Position numbers and translations under genes: made by a program. The notes under the pieces are model-generated. The model did no database searches. It saw only the letters and a list, made by a program, of their open reading frames with translations, and was not told the DNA's origin. Shown here one piece after another: positions 25,599 through 37,212 of a stretch of 64,000 nucleotides of DNA; position 1 is the first letter of the stretch, and the number at the start of each line of letters is the position of its first letter. This DNA comes from Diogma glabrata (lineage: Eukaryota > Arthropoda > Insecta > Diptera > Cylindrotomidae): NCBI GenBank assembly GCA_963693315.1, contig OY856187.1:74087113-74151112 (forward strand), in the 5' to 3' direction.

Positions 25599-27322
25599 AT
25601 GGAGGGTCATTTAGGATCAAGACTTACGGTGCAGGGATTAGGTATCCCAGTGCCGGCGACTGCAGTGAGTGAGCAAGCAGGCTCCCAGTCGTCGATATCC
25701 AGCGACTGCAATGATACAGTGGTGGCAAACTTGGCCGCTGTATCAGCTAGTACTACAAGTGACAAGAAGAAGCCAGAGCAGGTGTTTGCCAGGAGCAGTA
25801 AGATGGCTAGGTCACCATTAAAACGAAGCAATAGTTAGAGCGACAGTCCATGCACTTCCGCTGGATTGCAAGCCAATAACAATAAAATGGTGTCAAAAGT
25901 GCCTCCTGTACCATCTGCTGCGAGAAATGCACCGCAAAATGCTACCGAGCGCCCGGATCTAGGTAACGCGAAAACAACAAACGTCAGTGGATCACCATCA
26001 AACGTCACGATGAAGGCAGTTACACCAAAACAACCAGCGACCAACCAGGTGATACCAGTAGGAGGTACACAGGGTGTCTATAGCAATGGCATAGAAACCT
26101 TATTGGTAGTCAGCTGTAAAATTGAGCAGCTGCAAAAAATGATGTCGAGCACACGGTCCATAAATCTAACGTTTAGGAACCTTGTGAACGAAATCGAACA
26201 GTTGCACAAATCGGCTGTGAATGACCTCACTGTTGTCCAAAGCGTCAGGCCACAAGTGAACAAAGTGTGTCAAACTTCACCGACCTTGAAACCAAGCGTC
26301 GATGAAAAATCAAAAAGACGACGAAGTGGAAATGGTGAGGACATGAAAGGACAGCTGCCCTCACCGAAAAAAACTAAAACCGGAAGAAGGATCTTGAAAG
26401 AACAAAGATCAAGATCCGAGCAGAGCGTGATCATGTCAAATGAACAGCAGGTCGAGCCCTCGAATCAAAACGCGCTCCCTGTGGAAGCACCCGAAACGGA
26501 GTGGCAACACGTGAGAAAACGGAAAAAGAGGAGAAAAAAAACGCGTCCTGTTGAGCCTACGCGAAACGAACCACGCAAACCTACGAAAAGAGCACCACGG
26601 TCGGATGCTTTAATAATATCTAGGTCCGGTGAAAAAGTTATGCGCAAATGCTAAAAGAAATGAAAGAAAACCCGGAACTAAAAGAGCTCGGGGATTGTGT
26701 CACCAAGATTAGGAAGACAGCTAAAGGCGAGCTGCTTCTTGAACTTAAAAAAGGCGAACACAATCAAAAGCTTAAAGAGCACGCAGAGCTAGCACTCAGA
26801 GACTCGGCGAGTGTTAGGTCGGTGTGCCAAGAAACTCTTATAGAGTGTCGCGACTTAGACGAGATCACAACGAGAGAAGATATTTGCATTGCAATCCAGG
26901 TACAATTTCCTACAATTGGGTCTGCCCAAACAAATGCAATCAAATCGTTAAGGACATTACGAGACGGGACTCAGACGGCACTAATCAGCCTCCCTGAACA
27001 ATCAGCGCATGCGCTCGTTGCGTCTGGACACATCCGAATAGGATGGGTAAGATGCAGACTGCGCGAGCGAATCACTCCAACACGCTGTTTCAGATGCCTT
27101 GATTACGGTCATGTAGCAAGGCAATGTAAAAGTGATGTGGATCGAACGGGGATATGTTTTAGATGCGGAGGAACAGGACATAAATCAAAAGGATGCAAAG
27201 AGCCCCCAACATGTGCTCTTTGCCTGCCGGGAACCACAAGGGCTAATGGGCATTCTACAGGAGGCAGTAGATGTCCAGCCTACAAAAGAGCGCTAAAGTC
27301 GACTTCTGCCCGTCATGGTTAA
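25599..27322 (+). pseudogene. R1-like LINE ORF1 (gag-like), broken
   Basis: ORF1 starts at ATG 25599. A long polar N-terminal region with basic runs (SKRRRSGNGED, KRKKRRKKTR) is followed by a folded domain and three zinc knuckles near the C-terminus: CFRCLDYGHVARQC, CFRCGGTGHKSKGC, and a longer CALC...C variant. It binds the element RNA and guides it to the target. Breaks: TAG at 25836, and loss of one A in an A run near 26635 that moves the frame. Its stop overlaps the ATG of ORF2 by eight bases (ATGGTTAA), which suggests coupled translation of ORF2. Confidence 0.85.
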
Positions 27323-30300
27323 GTGTATCCAGATAAATCTTAACCACTGCGAGGCGGCACAGGACCTACTGACACAAACCGTTAGAGATCAGCAAGTGGA
27401 CGTGGCATTGATTTGCGAACAATATCGAACCCCTGTTGGCGATTCGAACTGGGTTGAAGACAGGACGAGCAAAGCTGCTATCTGGACCTGCAATGCTCTC
27501 CCTTTTGAACGCAGATCTAGTCGTTAGCATGAGAGTTTTGTCTATGCCAAAATCAAAGGTGTCCACTTCTACAGCTGCTACATTCCTCCTAGCACCCCAC
27601 TGGACGAATTCGAAGAGACACTTGACCGACTAGTAACAGACGTCAGAGGTAAATCACCCATCGTAATTGCGGGTGATTTTAACGCTTGGGCCGTTGAATG
27701 GGGAAGTAAACGTACTAACCCTAGAGGTAGGGCATTACTTGAGGCATTTGCCAGACTTGATATGGTACTGCTCAACCATGGTACCACAGAGACATATAGT
27801 AAAGGAGAAGCAAGTTCAATTATCGATATCACTTTTGCAAGTGGGACACTCTCGAGAGGAGCACAATGGAGGGTGTCTGATTTGTATACGCATAGTGATC
27901 ATCGTGCTGTTATATTTGAAACCCAACCCCCACAGCGGTTTGAAAGGCGCCAAGTCAAGCGGAAGGCGCAGCAAAATGGGTGGAAAATCAAAGAGTTGGA
28001 CACGGAGATGTTGGACTACATGGTTTAATGCATGCCAATACCGGAGAGTGGTGCCAAGATAGGAGCAGAATTTATTGCGAGATATCTTAAAAGCACCTGT
28101 GATGCATCTATGCCGCGTAAAAGCAACGGTAATGGGCGGTCCCCAGTCTTCTGGTGGACCGAAAACATTGCCCGTCTGAGAAAAGAGTGCCTCAAACTCC
28201 GGAGGAAATGTACACGAAGGAGAAATCATGAGCACTATGAGCAGTTCCAAAATGATTTTCGTGAAAAACGGAAAGAATTGCGGAAAGCAATTGCTAATAG
28301 TAAGAGCAGATCATTCCAGTGTCTTATAGATGAAGTTCAGAATAACCCATGGGGAAGTGCGTACAAAATTGTGCTTACTAAACTCAAGGGTGTTCAATCA
28401 GCTGCACCAGTGTGCCCAGATATAATGGCTGAAATTGTGTCCGGCCTTTTTCCACACCACGTTGACTTCTCCCTACCTCGTGAGCTGCAAATTGACGAAA
28501 ATTCAATTTCGGCTGTCACCACCGAAGAGGTCCTAAACGCGTTGCTCAGATTATCCGTTAATAGCACGCCCGGTATAGACGGCATCCCAAATATCGTCTT
28601 AAAAACAGCGATAAAGAAGAAGCCGAATGTATTCGAAAATATCTACACTGCGTGCCTAAAAGAAGGGATATTTCCTGAGGAATGGAAGTGCCAACGCCTT
28701 GTGCTTCTACCGAAAGGTGACAAGCCACCAGAAGAACCCTCGTCCTACCGCCCACTGTGCATGCTGGACACAACTGGATAGATCTTTGAGAGAATTATTA
28801 GTACTCGACTTGAGCAACATACTGAAGGCGAGTGGGGCCTTTCTGACCGGCAGTTTGGTTTCAGAAAGAAGCGCTCTACCGTTGATGCAATATCTGCAGT
28901 ATGTGAGATAGCGCATAAAGCTTTGAGTGGTAAAAGATGGCTAGAAGGTGATAAACAGTATTGTGCTGTTGTCACTCTGGATGTTAAAAACGCCTTTAAC
29001 TCTGCCAACTGGAACCAAATCATGAGAGCCCTAGACGAACTGCATGTACCTGACTACCTGCTACGTATAATAGCCAGCTACTTCACGGGAAGAACTCTGG
29101 TCTATGATACCGAAACAGGTCCTAAGAAGTACAATATAACAGGAGGAGTACCCCAAGGATCGGTCCTTGGACCCCTGCTGTGGAACATCATGTACGATGG
29201 TGTTCTCAGAGTACGTGTGCCGGCACAAACAACGATTATCGGTTATGCAGACGACATTGCCATAGTTGTCGTAGCCAAAAACCTTACGGACATTACGAGC
29301 AACTGTAACCAGACCATAACCAGCGTTAGAGCATGGCTTAACAGAAAAGGACTAGAGTTGGCCGATCACAAAACGGAAGCCGTACTAATGAGTAGCAGAA
29401 AAGTGGTGGAAAGTATCGATATCCAGGTTGGTGGACAGATCATAAAATCTGGCCAGTACCTGAAGTATCTTGGAGTCGTTCTAGACCACAGACTCAACTT
29501 TAGAGACCACTTGATGTATGCTGGTGACAAAGCCAAACGAGTGGGGGCTGCTCTTGCAAGGCTAATGCCAAACATTGACGGCCCTAGACAACCGATCAGA
29601 CAGCTTCTCGGTAGCGTTACCACATCAATATTGATGTATGCGGCACCCATATGGGCCTCAGCGGTGGAAACGCCATCTTATGCTAGACCTATCAAAACGG
29701 CCTACAGACTGACATCGTTGCGCATTTGCTGTGCTTTTCGCACGGTGTCTGACGAGGCTGTAAATGTTATTGCGAGTAGGATGCCGATTGATATTGCAGC
29801 AAAAGAGGTATCGGCTCTGCGTATAGCAACACGAAATGATAGGGACCGACGAACACGTGAAGACTTCAACATGGACAGTCATATAGAATGGCAAGCGAAA
29901 TGGGAAGCTTCCACCAACGGATGATGGACCTTTGTGATGATCCCTGACATAAAAACATGGACATCAAGAAAACACGGTAATGTCAACCATCATTTGACGC
30001 AAATGATCTCAGACCATGGATGTTTCCGTGAGTACTTATACAAGTATAAGCACGTAACGGATCCATACTGTCTCTACTGTGAGGGTAAGGCCGAGAACGC
30101 TGAGCACGTGCTAATCGAATGCGGAAGGTTTGCACATTCGAGAAGACTTATTGAGCAACATATGGGAGAGTCAATCACTCCGCATAGCCTCAAGCAATTT
30201 ATGCTGAGCTCAAAAGACAACTCGGACATAGCGAATGAGATCATCACAAGTATGATGAAACGACTGAGACAAGACGAACGAAGAGCAGCCATGCTCAACA

Positions 30301-30329
30301 CTACACAGCGAAACCACGACAACACATAA
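27315..30329 (+). pseudogene. R1-like LINE ORF2 (endonuclease-reverse transcriptase), four nonsense codons
   Basis: The whole 3.0 kb lies in one frame. Endonuclease motifs are NLNHCEAAQDLL, IAGDFNAWAVEWGS and YTHSDHRAV. RT motifs are STPGIDGIPN, SDRQFGFRKKRSTVDAI, motif A TLDVKNAFNSANW, motif B GGVPQGSVLGPLLWN, motif C IGYADDIAIVV. A C-terminal CLYCEGKAENAEHVLIEC cluster is the CCHC finger of R1-type LINEs. In-frame stops lie at 27525 (TAG), 28026 (TAA), 28779 (TAG) and 29922 (TGA), with no frameshift. The copy is inactive but recently so. Confidence 0.9.
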
Positions 30330-30528
30330 TAATCGAGAGAGTACTACACTCAACCCCTGCCCTGCGAAGGAATGCCTTAATTGGTGGTACCGCAGGGATA
30401 CAACAGGACTACAAGAGCAAGGGAGATGTTTTTACCCGGTAAGAACCCGCCGTCGCCTGGAAAGTCGGGTTCCAGGTGGATTTTTGAAACGTTTCATCTT
30501 CCTACGAAAAACAAAAAAAAAAAAAAAA

Positions 30529-30748
<220 letters not shown>

Positions 30749-31074
30749 ACTCCCATTATCGAGTTCACTGCGTTCATCGTAATAAAAAAAATAAACAGAG
30801 AACTTCTATTTTCCTTCATATACCGACATATTGTTTTATTGAAGGTTTAATACTACTTTCGGAGATATACAAAAAAAAACTTCGACATCCATTTCCCACA
30901 GCATTCTCATCAAAATCATATTCAGGAGCAAATTCTGAAAGGTTCGGTAGTAACGGCTTAGTATTTGATGTGATCGAGTAATCCCACAAAGGCACCATGC
31001 AAACGTTGTCATTTCAAGGTTTCATCTCTATTATAACACGTCATATTATTAATATATAATTCTATGAATTCATT
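30749..31074. other. No firm gene; weak open frame on the minus strand
   Basis: A minus-strand frame (about 30816-30998) reads NLSEFAPEYDFDENAVGNG, which looks protein-like, but it has no splice context I can confirm and no known relative. It may be an exon of an unrecognised gene. Confidence 0.3.
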
Positions 31075-31267
31075 CTAAAGCATAAATGTGTTATCATTAT
31101 CTGAAATATTCAGGCGTTTTACGTTAATGCCCTTTTCCTCATTATTGTCGCTCTTCAAAGATAATGGTGTCGCTCCACGATTATCAATTATGTTTTTCTC
31201 ACTATCGCTAGACAATCCTGAGCTGTGATTTGATGACCTTTTCTTACACTTATATTTGAACTTTCTG
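31075..31267 (-). CDS. Possible last exon of an unrecognised gene
   Basis: On the minus strand an AG acceptor (after ttgaaac) is followed by about 63 codons ending in TAG at 31075. The residues are polar: a Lys-rich start (KFKYKCKKRSS), then SSGLSSDSEKNI and DNDNTFML at the end. The codon pattern and acceptor make it look like a real terminal exon, but no upstream exon is found and no family is recognised. It could equally be a chance frame in AT-rich DNA. The hydrophilic composition would fit a disordered C-terminal tail. Confidence 0.3.
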
Positions 31268-31413
31268 TTTCAATAGTTATCATTTAGTTCGAACTAGTAA
31301 CAATTTAAAAAAAAACAAATACCCGTATATATTTATAGCGGCTTCGTTTTTCGTATGTGAGGACTGTTTACACAATTAAATTAATTGTGTAGAATTACAA
31401 TGAAATTATTTAG

Positions 31414-31746
31414 AAAATTATGGTGAGTTTATGAAAAAACACTAATTTTTGAAATTATTTGAATTTATTGATTTACCTATCGATTTCAACAGCTATGCTG
31501 TCATTCTCAAGGTATTTTCTAAACTAAATGCTATTTGAACTGAACAAAGCTTTTGAAAGAATACTTTCATTTGAATTGAACAAAGCTTTTAAAAGAATAC
31601 TTTCAAAAACTTTGTTCAATTCAAATAGCATTTAGTTTAGAAAATACCTTGAGAATGACAACATAGCTGTTGAAATCGGTAGGTAAATCAATAAATTCAA
31701 ATAGTATCAAAAATTAGTGTTTTTTCAAAAACTCACCATAATTTTT
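31414..31746. repeat. Fold-back (long inverted repeat) element
   Basis: Two inverted arms of about 140 bases (31414-31557 and 31601-31746) flank a ~45-base loop. The outer ends read AAATTATGGTGAGTTT and its complement. The arms match closely, with small indels. This is typical of a MITE or fold-back element with no coding capacity. Flanks (ttatttag/atttaaga) do not give a clear target duplication. Confidence 0.8.
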
Positions 31747-32153
31747 ATTTAAGATATCTAGTGCTCAACAAAAATAAAGAAATATATGATATTATTTAGG
31801 TTTGTATTACTTATAACAAACAAATCAATGAAATAAATATTAAATTTGTTGCTTACATTTCACTTTTAATTTTATAATTTGATCAAAACCATATGAAAAC
31901 GTTATCATTGCATCAGAAACGAAGGAGAACCCAAACACAACAAAGTAAATGATATACCACTTCCTTAGTGACTTAAACTATATTACCGACCAGCCAAAGG
32001 GTAGTTCGATGGTCACGGTTACAAAAGTTCTCGTTGCAGAATTAATGTACTAAAATTTGTATCAGCCTATCCTTTCCTATCCACACATCCACGCACCCGC
32101 AGTCTCACACCTTCTCATTCATTCAGATTCACTATACCTATATATATATATAT
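31747..32153. other. No gene seen
   Basis: This is AT-rich DNA ending in a short CA-rich and TA-rich stretch (32085-32153). Nothing is supported here. Confidence 0.4.
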
Positions 32154-32161
32154 ATCTATAT

Positions 32162-33113
32162 TAAGCTTGCCAGATCGCCCGGCTAAAGCCGGACTCGCCC
32201 GGCTTTTTTTGGTAAAATTTGGCTGAAAAATCGCCCGGTTCGGACGCCCGGATTTCTAAACAAAATCCGGAAATCGCCCGGATTTTTCCAACATTTGTTC
32301 ATTGAAAAACAAAATATATATATATAATATTAATTCGTTTTATAGTCAAAATTTCAATAATCTGTATCTTTCTTATTCAAATATGTTTCATATGTTAAAT
32401 CGTGTTATTTTCAATGTTTCATATGAAAATATATAAACAATTGACATCATTTCAACGTTTTATAAGTTATATATTGTGCTCTCGTTCGTTCAATCGTTTG
32501 CTGCAAATCGTGGAGTTTGGTTTAGTTATCCCAGCGGCGGCCAATACGACAACTGAGCGCGTATTTTCTCACATCAATGACATTTGGACAAAAGAAAAAG
32601 GCAAATTGACACGGGAAAACGTTCGGGCACAATTGATGGTAAAATTCAACTGGAAGGAGACATGTCCAGAGTTTTATACAAAAATAAAAGAAGATGCTGG
32701 TTTTCTCCAAAAAGTTGCTGGAAGTGAAAAATACAAAATGAGAGCTGATAGTTTGCTTGGTACTCAAGAGAGTGGACAGTCATCGACTTCGATGGAGATT
32801 GATTGAATACAATGTTGACAATTTAAGCATAGAACTCTTTCTGTAATAAACAGAATTAAAAATATTATTAACAAAATATATTTCAACATTTCAAAGCAAT
32901 AAAGAGTTTTCAAAGGTTATTTATGAAAAAACATAGTCTTTTTGTTTTCTTCTTTTCTGTGCCATTTTTAAAAATTTTGTATTTCGCCCGGATTTCGCCC
33001 GGCTTTTCAAATGGAAATTTTGACACTTGTCGCCCGGATTTTGCCCGGATTTATAAAAAAACCGCCCGGATTTTCCGGCCCGGAATGCCTTCAAAAAAAA
33101 TCTGGCAAGCTTA
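32162..33113 (+). mobile_element. Non-autonomous hAT element with 8-bp target duplication
   Basis: The 952-base element has terminal inverted repeats TAAGCTTGCCAGA and is flanked by a perfect 8-base duplication ATCTATAT (32154-32161 and 33114-33121), the size expected for hAT. Both subterminal regions hold about five copies of CGCCCGG, all in the same orientation (32175-32285 and 32985-33085). Such short repeats are typical transposase-binding sites. It keeps only the C-terminal part of a transposase. Confidence 0.9.
32402..32806 (+). pseudogene. hAT transposase C-terminal fragment
   Basis: The fragment holds the hAT dimerisation region: IPAAANTTTERVFSHINDIW, then LTRENVRAQLMVKFN. In intact hAT transposases this region follows the RNase H-like catalytic core, which is missing here together with the N-terminal zinc finger. 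The frame is open to TGA at 32804. The first ~35 residues look like AT-rich filler. It cannot catalyse transposition. Confidence 0.85.
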
Positions 33114-33157
33114 ATCTATATATATAAAATTCTCGTGTCACAGTGTTTGTAATTAAA

Positions 33158-34220
33158 CTCCTCCGAAACGGCTTGACTGATTTCCATGAAATTTTATGTG
33201 TATATACGGTAGGTCTGAGAATCGGTCGTAAACTATTTTTTATACCCTTAAGTGATAAGGGGGGCCCTCCCCCCAAACATTTTTTTGTATTTTTCAGACA
33301 AAATTTTTTATTTTTATTTTTTTATGATTTGACATTAAAAAATACATATAATCCCTAATTTTCCCCCTTCTACCACCAACCCCCGTTTTTTAATTGCGAT
33401 ATTAGTACTGAAATACTCTTCAATTACTCCTCCGAAACGGCTTGACTGATTTCCATGAAATTTTATGTGTATATACGGTAGGTCTGAGAGTCAGTTGTAA
33501 ACTATTTTTTATACCCTTAAGTGATAAGGGGGGCCCTCCCCCCAAAATTTTTTTGTATTTTTCAGACAAAATTTTTTATTTTTATTTTTTTATGATTTGA
33601 CATTAAAAAATACATATAATCCCTAATTTTCCCCCTTCTACCACCAACCCCCATTTTTTAATTGCGATATTAGTACTGAAATACTCTTCAATTACTCCTC
33701 CGAAACGGCTTGACTGATTTCCATGAAATTTTATGTGTATATACGGTAGGTCTGATAGTCAGTTGTAAACTATTTTTTATACCCTTAAGTGATAAGGGGG
33801 GCCCTCCCCCCAAACATTTTTTGTATTTTTCAGACAAAATTTTTTATTTTTATTTTTTTATGATTTGACATTAAAAAATACATATAATCCCTAATTTTCC
33901 CTCTTCTACCACCAACCTCCATTTTTTAATTGCGATATTAGTACTGGAATACTCTTCAATTACTCCTTCGAAACGGCCTGATCGATTTCCATGAAATTTT
34001 ATGTGTATATACGGTAGGTCTGAGAATCGGTCGTAAACTATTTTTTCTACCCATAAGTGATAAGGGGGCCCTCCCCACCAAAATGTTTTGTATTTTTCAG
34101 ACAAAATTGTTTTATTTTTTTATGATTTGACTTTACAAAATACATATAATCAAAATACCTCCTTCTACCACCAACCTCCATTTTTTAATTGCGATATTAG
34201 TACTGGAATACTCTTCAATT
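33158..34220. repeat. Four tandem ~268-bp repeats in the Helitron
   Basis: Units start at 33158, 33427, 33695 and 33963 (period 269, 268, 268). Each starts with CTCCTCCGAAACGGCTTGAC or a close variant and contains a phrase with gataaggggggccctcccccc. The first three are about 97% alike; the fourth is more diverged. They lie just inside the 5' end. Confidence 0.95.
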
Positions 34221-34982
34221 CTCAGTAGTCGACAACTGATCAATCTATTAATCTATCTCTCTATCTTCTATCTACATAGCTATATATGATAAATAAAAAT
34301 GTAAATGTTCGTTGGTTCAAAATAGGCAATCTAGGAATGTACTGGATCGATTCTCTTGAAATTTGGACACAATGTTGCATTCAGAAAGTTTATTATATAG
34401 TTTTTTTTAGCGATATGTGTTTCATATAGGAATGTCAGCTGTCGACAAGCACAAGTGTCCCTCACCTGCATTAATCTCAATTCAATCTGTTTATGGTCGA
34501 GTTTCACTTAAAGACTTAATTTAATCGATTAGTTATGTATGGGTGATCTGATCACCCATATATAGTTTTGTCCAATTTATCAACCATATTTTCTGATTAC
34601 CGGTTAATTGTATAACCACTCCAGTGTCCAGTGTTATTGTGTAACCAGTGTATTTATGTTTGTTAATGACTTTGTATAACAACACTTTGACCTAAATGGA
34701 AGTAGTGCTAACCACTAGACCATTCAACACATGTATACATACATTTATATACATACGGTCATAAAAATGTTCTATTTCATTTTTGCTCATTGCATGGAAA
34801 TTGGCTCTATTGTATATTTTACCAAATACTTCCACACGGAATGGCATTTTGATAATTTGTTTGAAAACCAGATTGCAAAAAACGATTTTGTGCATTTGTT
34901 CAAAACAGCAGTTGACATGATGTATGTGATACATATATAAGTTTCAATAGGTCAGGTTGACAAAACGCCTGCTTGAGGACAT
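34221..34982. other. Helitron interior, no readable gene
   Basis: This is AT-rich DNA with short open frames on both strands and no recognisable motif. It presumably derives from the 5' part of the Helitron. Confidence 0.35.
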
Positions 34983-35900
34983 ATGAGAAGATTAAATGCT
35001 CAAACAATAAACGAAGTGACAATTAATAAAGTCGGCAATAAATTTCAACCGGGATATATTTTTGTCAATAAAAGAGGGATTAATGATCCGAGGGGAAGAT
35101 TTCCACATTTGGAAATGCCATCAATTGTTTCACCAATACATGGTAAATATGTATGCAAAAACATTCGAAACAGAACGTTTAATATTCATTCGATTAAATC
35201 AAACCAAGTTTTTCTCTGAAGCACCAGTATATTTGCGAGAGCCAATTTAATATGACGGTTATTCACAACTAACGCACACACACAAAATCATCTCAAATGC
35301 ACACGGCAAATATCCGATGCCAGCTTCGATAAAGATTTGTAGGAAGTTGTGACAAAAAATATGTAATGTGAGCTTTCCAGAACACTGAATCCACTGAATC
35401 CAAAGTACGCAAAGTGATATCAAGGATTCAGTCAGTTACACGAAATTCAGTTACATGAAACGATGATCCTTTATATAAAAGAAGAGCCGCAGCAGATGGC
35501 GGTAAGGTAACAACATATAGATATTCGAAACGGGAACATGGAAATAGTTCCATAAACATGGATGGTTGTTCCATATTAATCTTTTGCTACAAAGAACATA
35601 CAGATCGCACATAAACTTGGAATACGGTATATACGTCAAATCAGTCAAATACGTAAGCTAGAAAGTACTTTAATAAAGGCAACATTTCAGTTTTAGCGTG
35701 CTACAATGAAGCAGCACTGGGATGTATGTATCATTCATCAATGACACGTGCAGCACTTCACCTCCAAACTAAGTTCGAGCTATGTTTGAAATCATGCTGA
35801 CCGCATACTGTTCTTCATCTACAAGAACGTTATGGGAAAAAATGTAAATCGCACATGGTTGATGATATTTCCTGTCCAATATAGCAAAATGATTGAAGAT
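34983..35900 (+). pseudogene. Helitron Rep/helicase remnant
   Basis: Scattered frames read as pieces of the Helitron replicase-helicase. One at about 35090-35250 gives WKCHQLFHQYMVNMYAKTF and ETERLIFIRLNQTK, matching the conserved (H)LFQQYVVDMYAKIETERL..IRLNQ region. At about 35480-35650 a RRSAADGGK phrase is followed, in a shifted frame, by RTYRSHINLEYGIYVKSVKY, matching the region before the Rep tyrosines. Near 35830 a TLWEK phrase and, one frame over, CKSHMVDDIS follow the usual order. Many frameshifts make it a clear pseudogene. Downstream to 36640 nothing is recognisable. Confidence 0.75.
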
Positions 35901-36651
35901 CTGTGCGTAGTATTCGCGAACTTAGTTCTCAATCAATTATTAATGCTCCCGCCGAATCGCGGTCAATGTGAAATTACGTCGTTAATATAAATACAATACT
36001 GATGATTAGGTTTAATATAAGTACAATACGGGTGATTAGCATTTCAATTCAAAAGATCACAACTGTCAATTAAATTGATGTTTGCAATCACCATAAAAAA
36101 AGATCACGCTCAATCATTAAAAGTGCGCGCTTTAGATGTAGAATGGATTGATTTTCGTATGGACAATTATATGTTGCGTAGATAGAATAGAGGCATAAAA
36201 CTAGATAACCTCTATATCTGAACCAACAATGGAGCCACAACAAATAATGTATAACCTGCAGAAGCATCGAGAAATTGAACATTAGAAACCTGTAGGTTCT
36301 CTTTTCTTAGTGAGCACTCAGCACATTGAACATATGGGTACTGAGAACATTTGTAAATCTATTTATGTTCTGTATACTGTTATATATAGAGATGACACAC
36401 CTCTACAAATTCAACAAGTTGCTTAAATTTTTTTGTGCTTACTTGAAAACTTATTTGATCGCTAATTTTTCATATATCCGAACTGATCAGCTAGAGTGCT
36501 GATTATTTTTCATCCATATTTTTAAAAAGATAAATTAAAAATTATGCGATCATTCTCATTACCACTTTTTGAAATCATTGCTACTACGTCAACAAAATGT
36601 CTGTGCACAAGCTTTATTTATAAGCGTAGCAAAGCACGCCGGGTCCTGCTA

Positions 36652-37212
<561 letters not shown>

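Noticed and set aside
33158..34220. Regular repeats considered as a CRISPR array
   Set aside because: The 268-base units are contiguous with no spacers, and the genome is eukaryotic; they are tandem repeats inside a Helitron.
34731..34940. Plus-strand frame considered as a Helitron domain
   Set aside because: No residue pattern of Rep or helicase could be matched, unlike 34983-35900.
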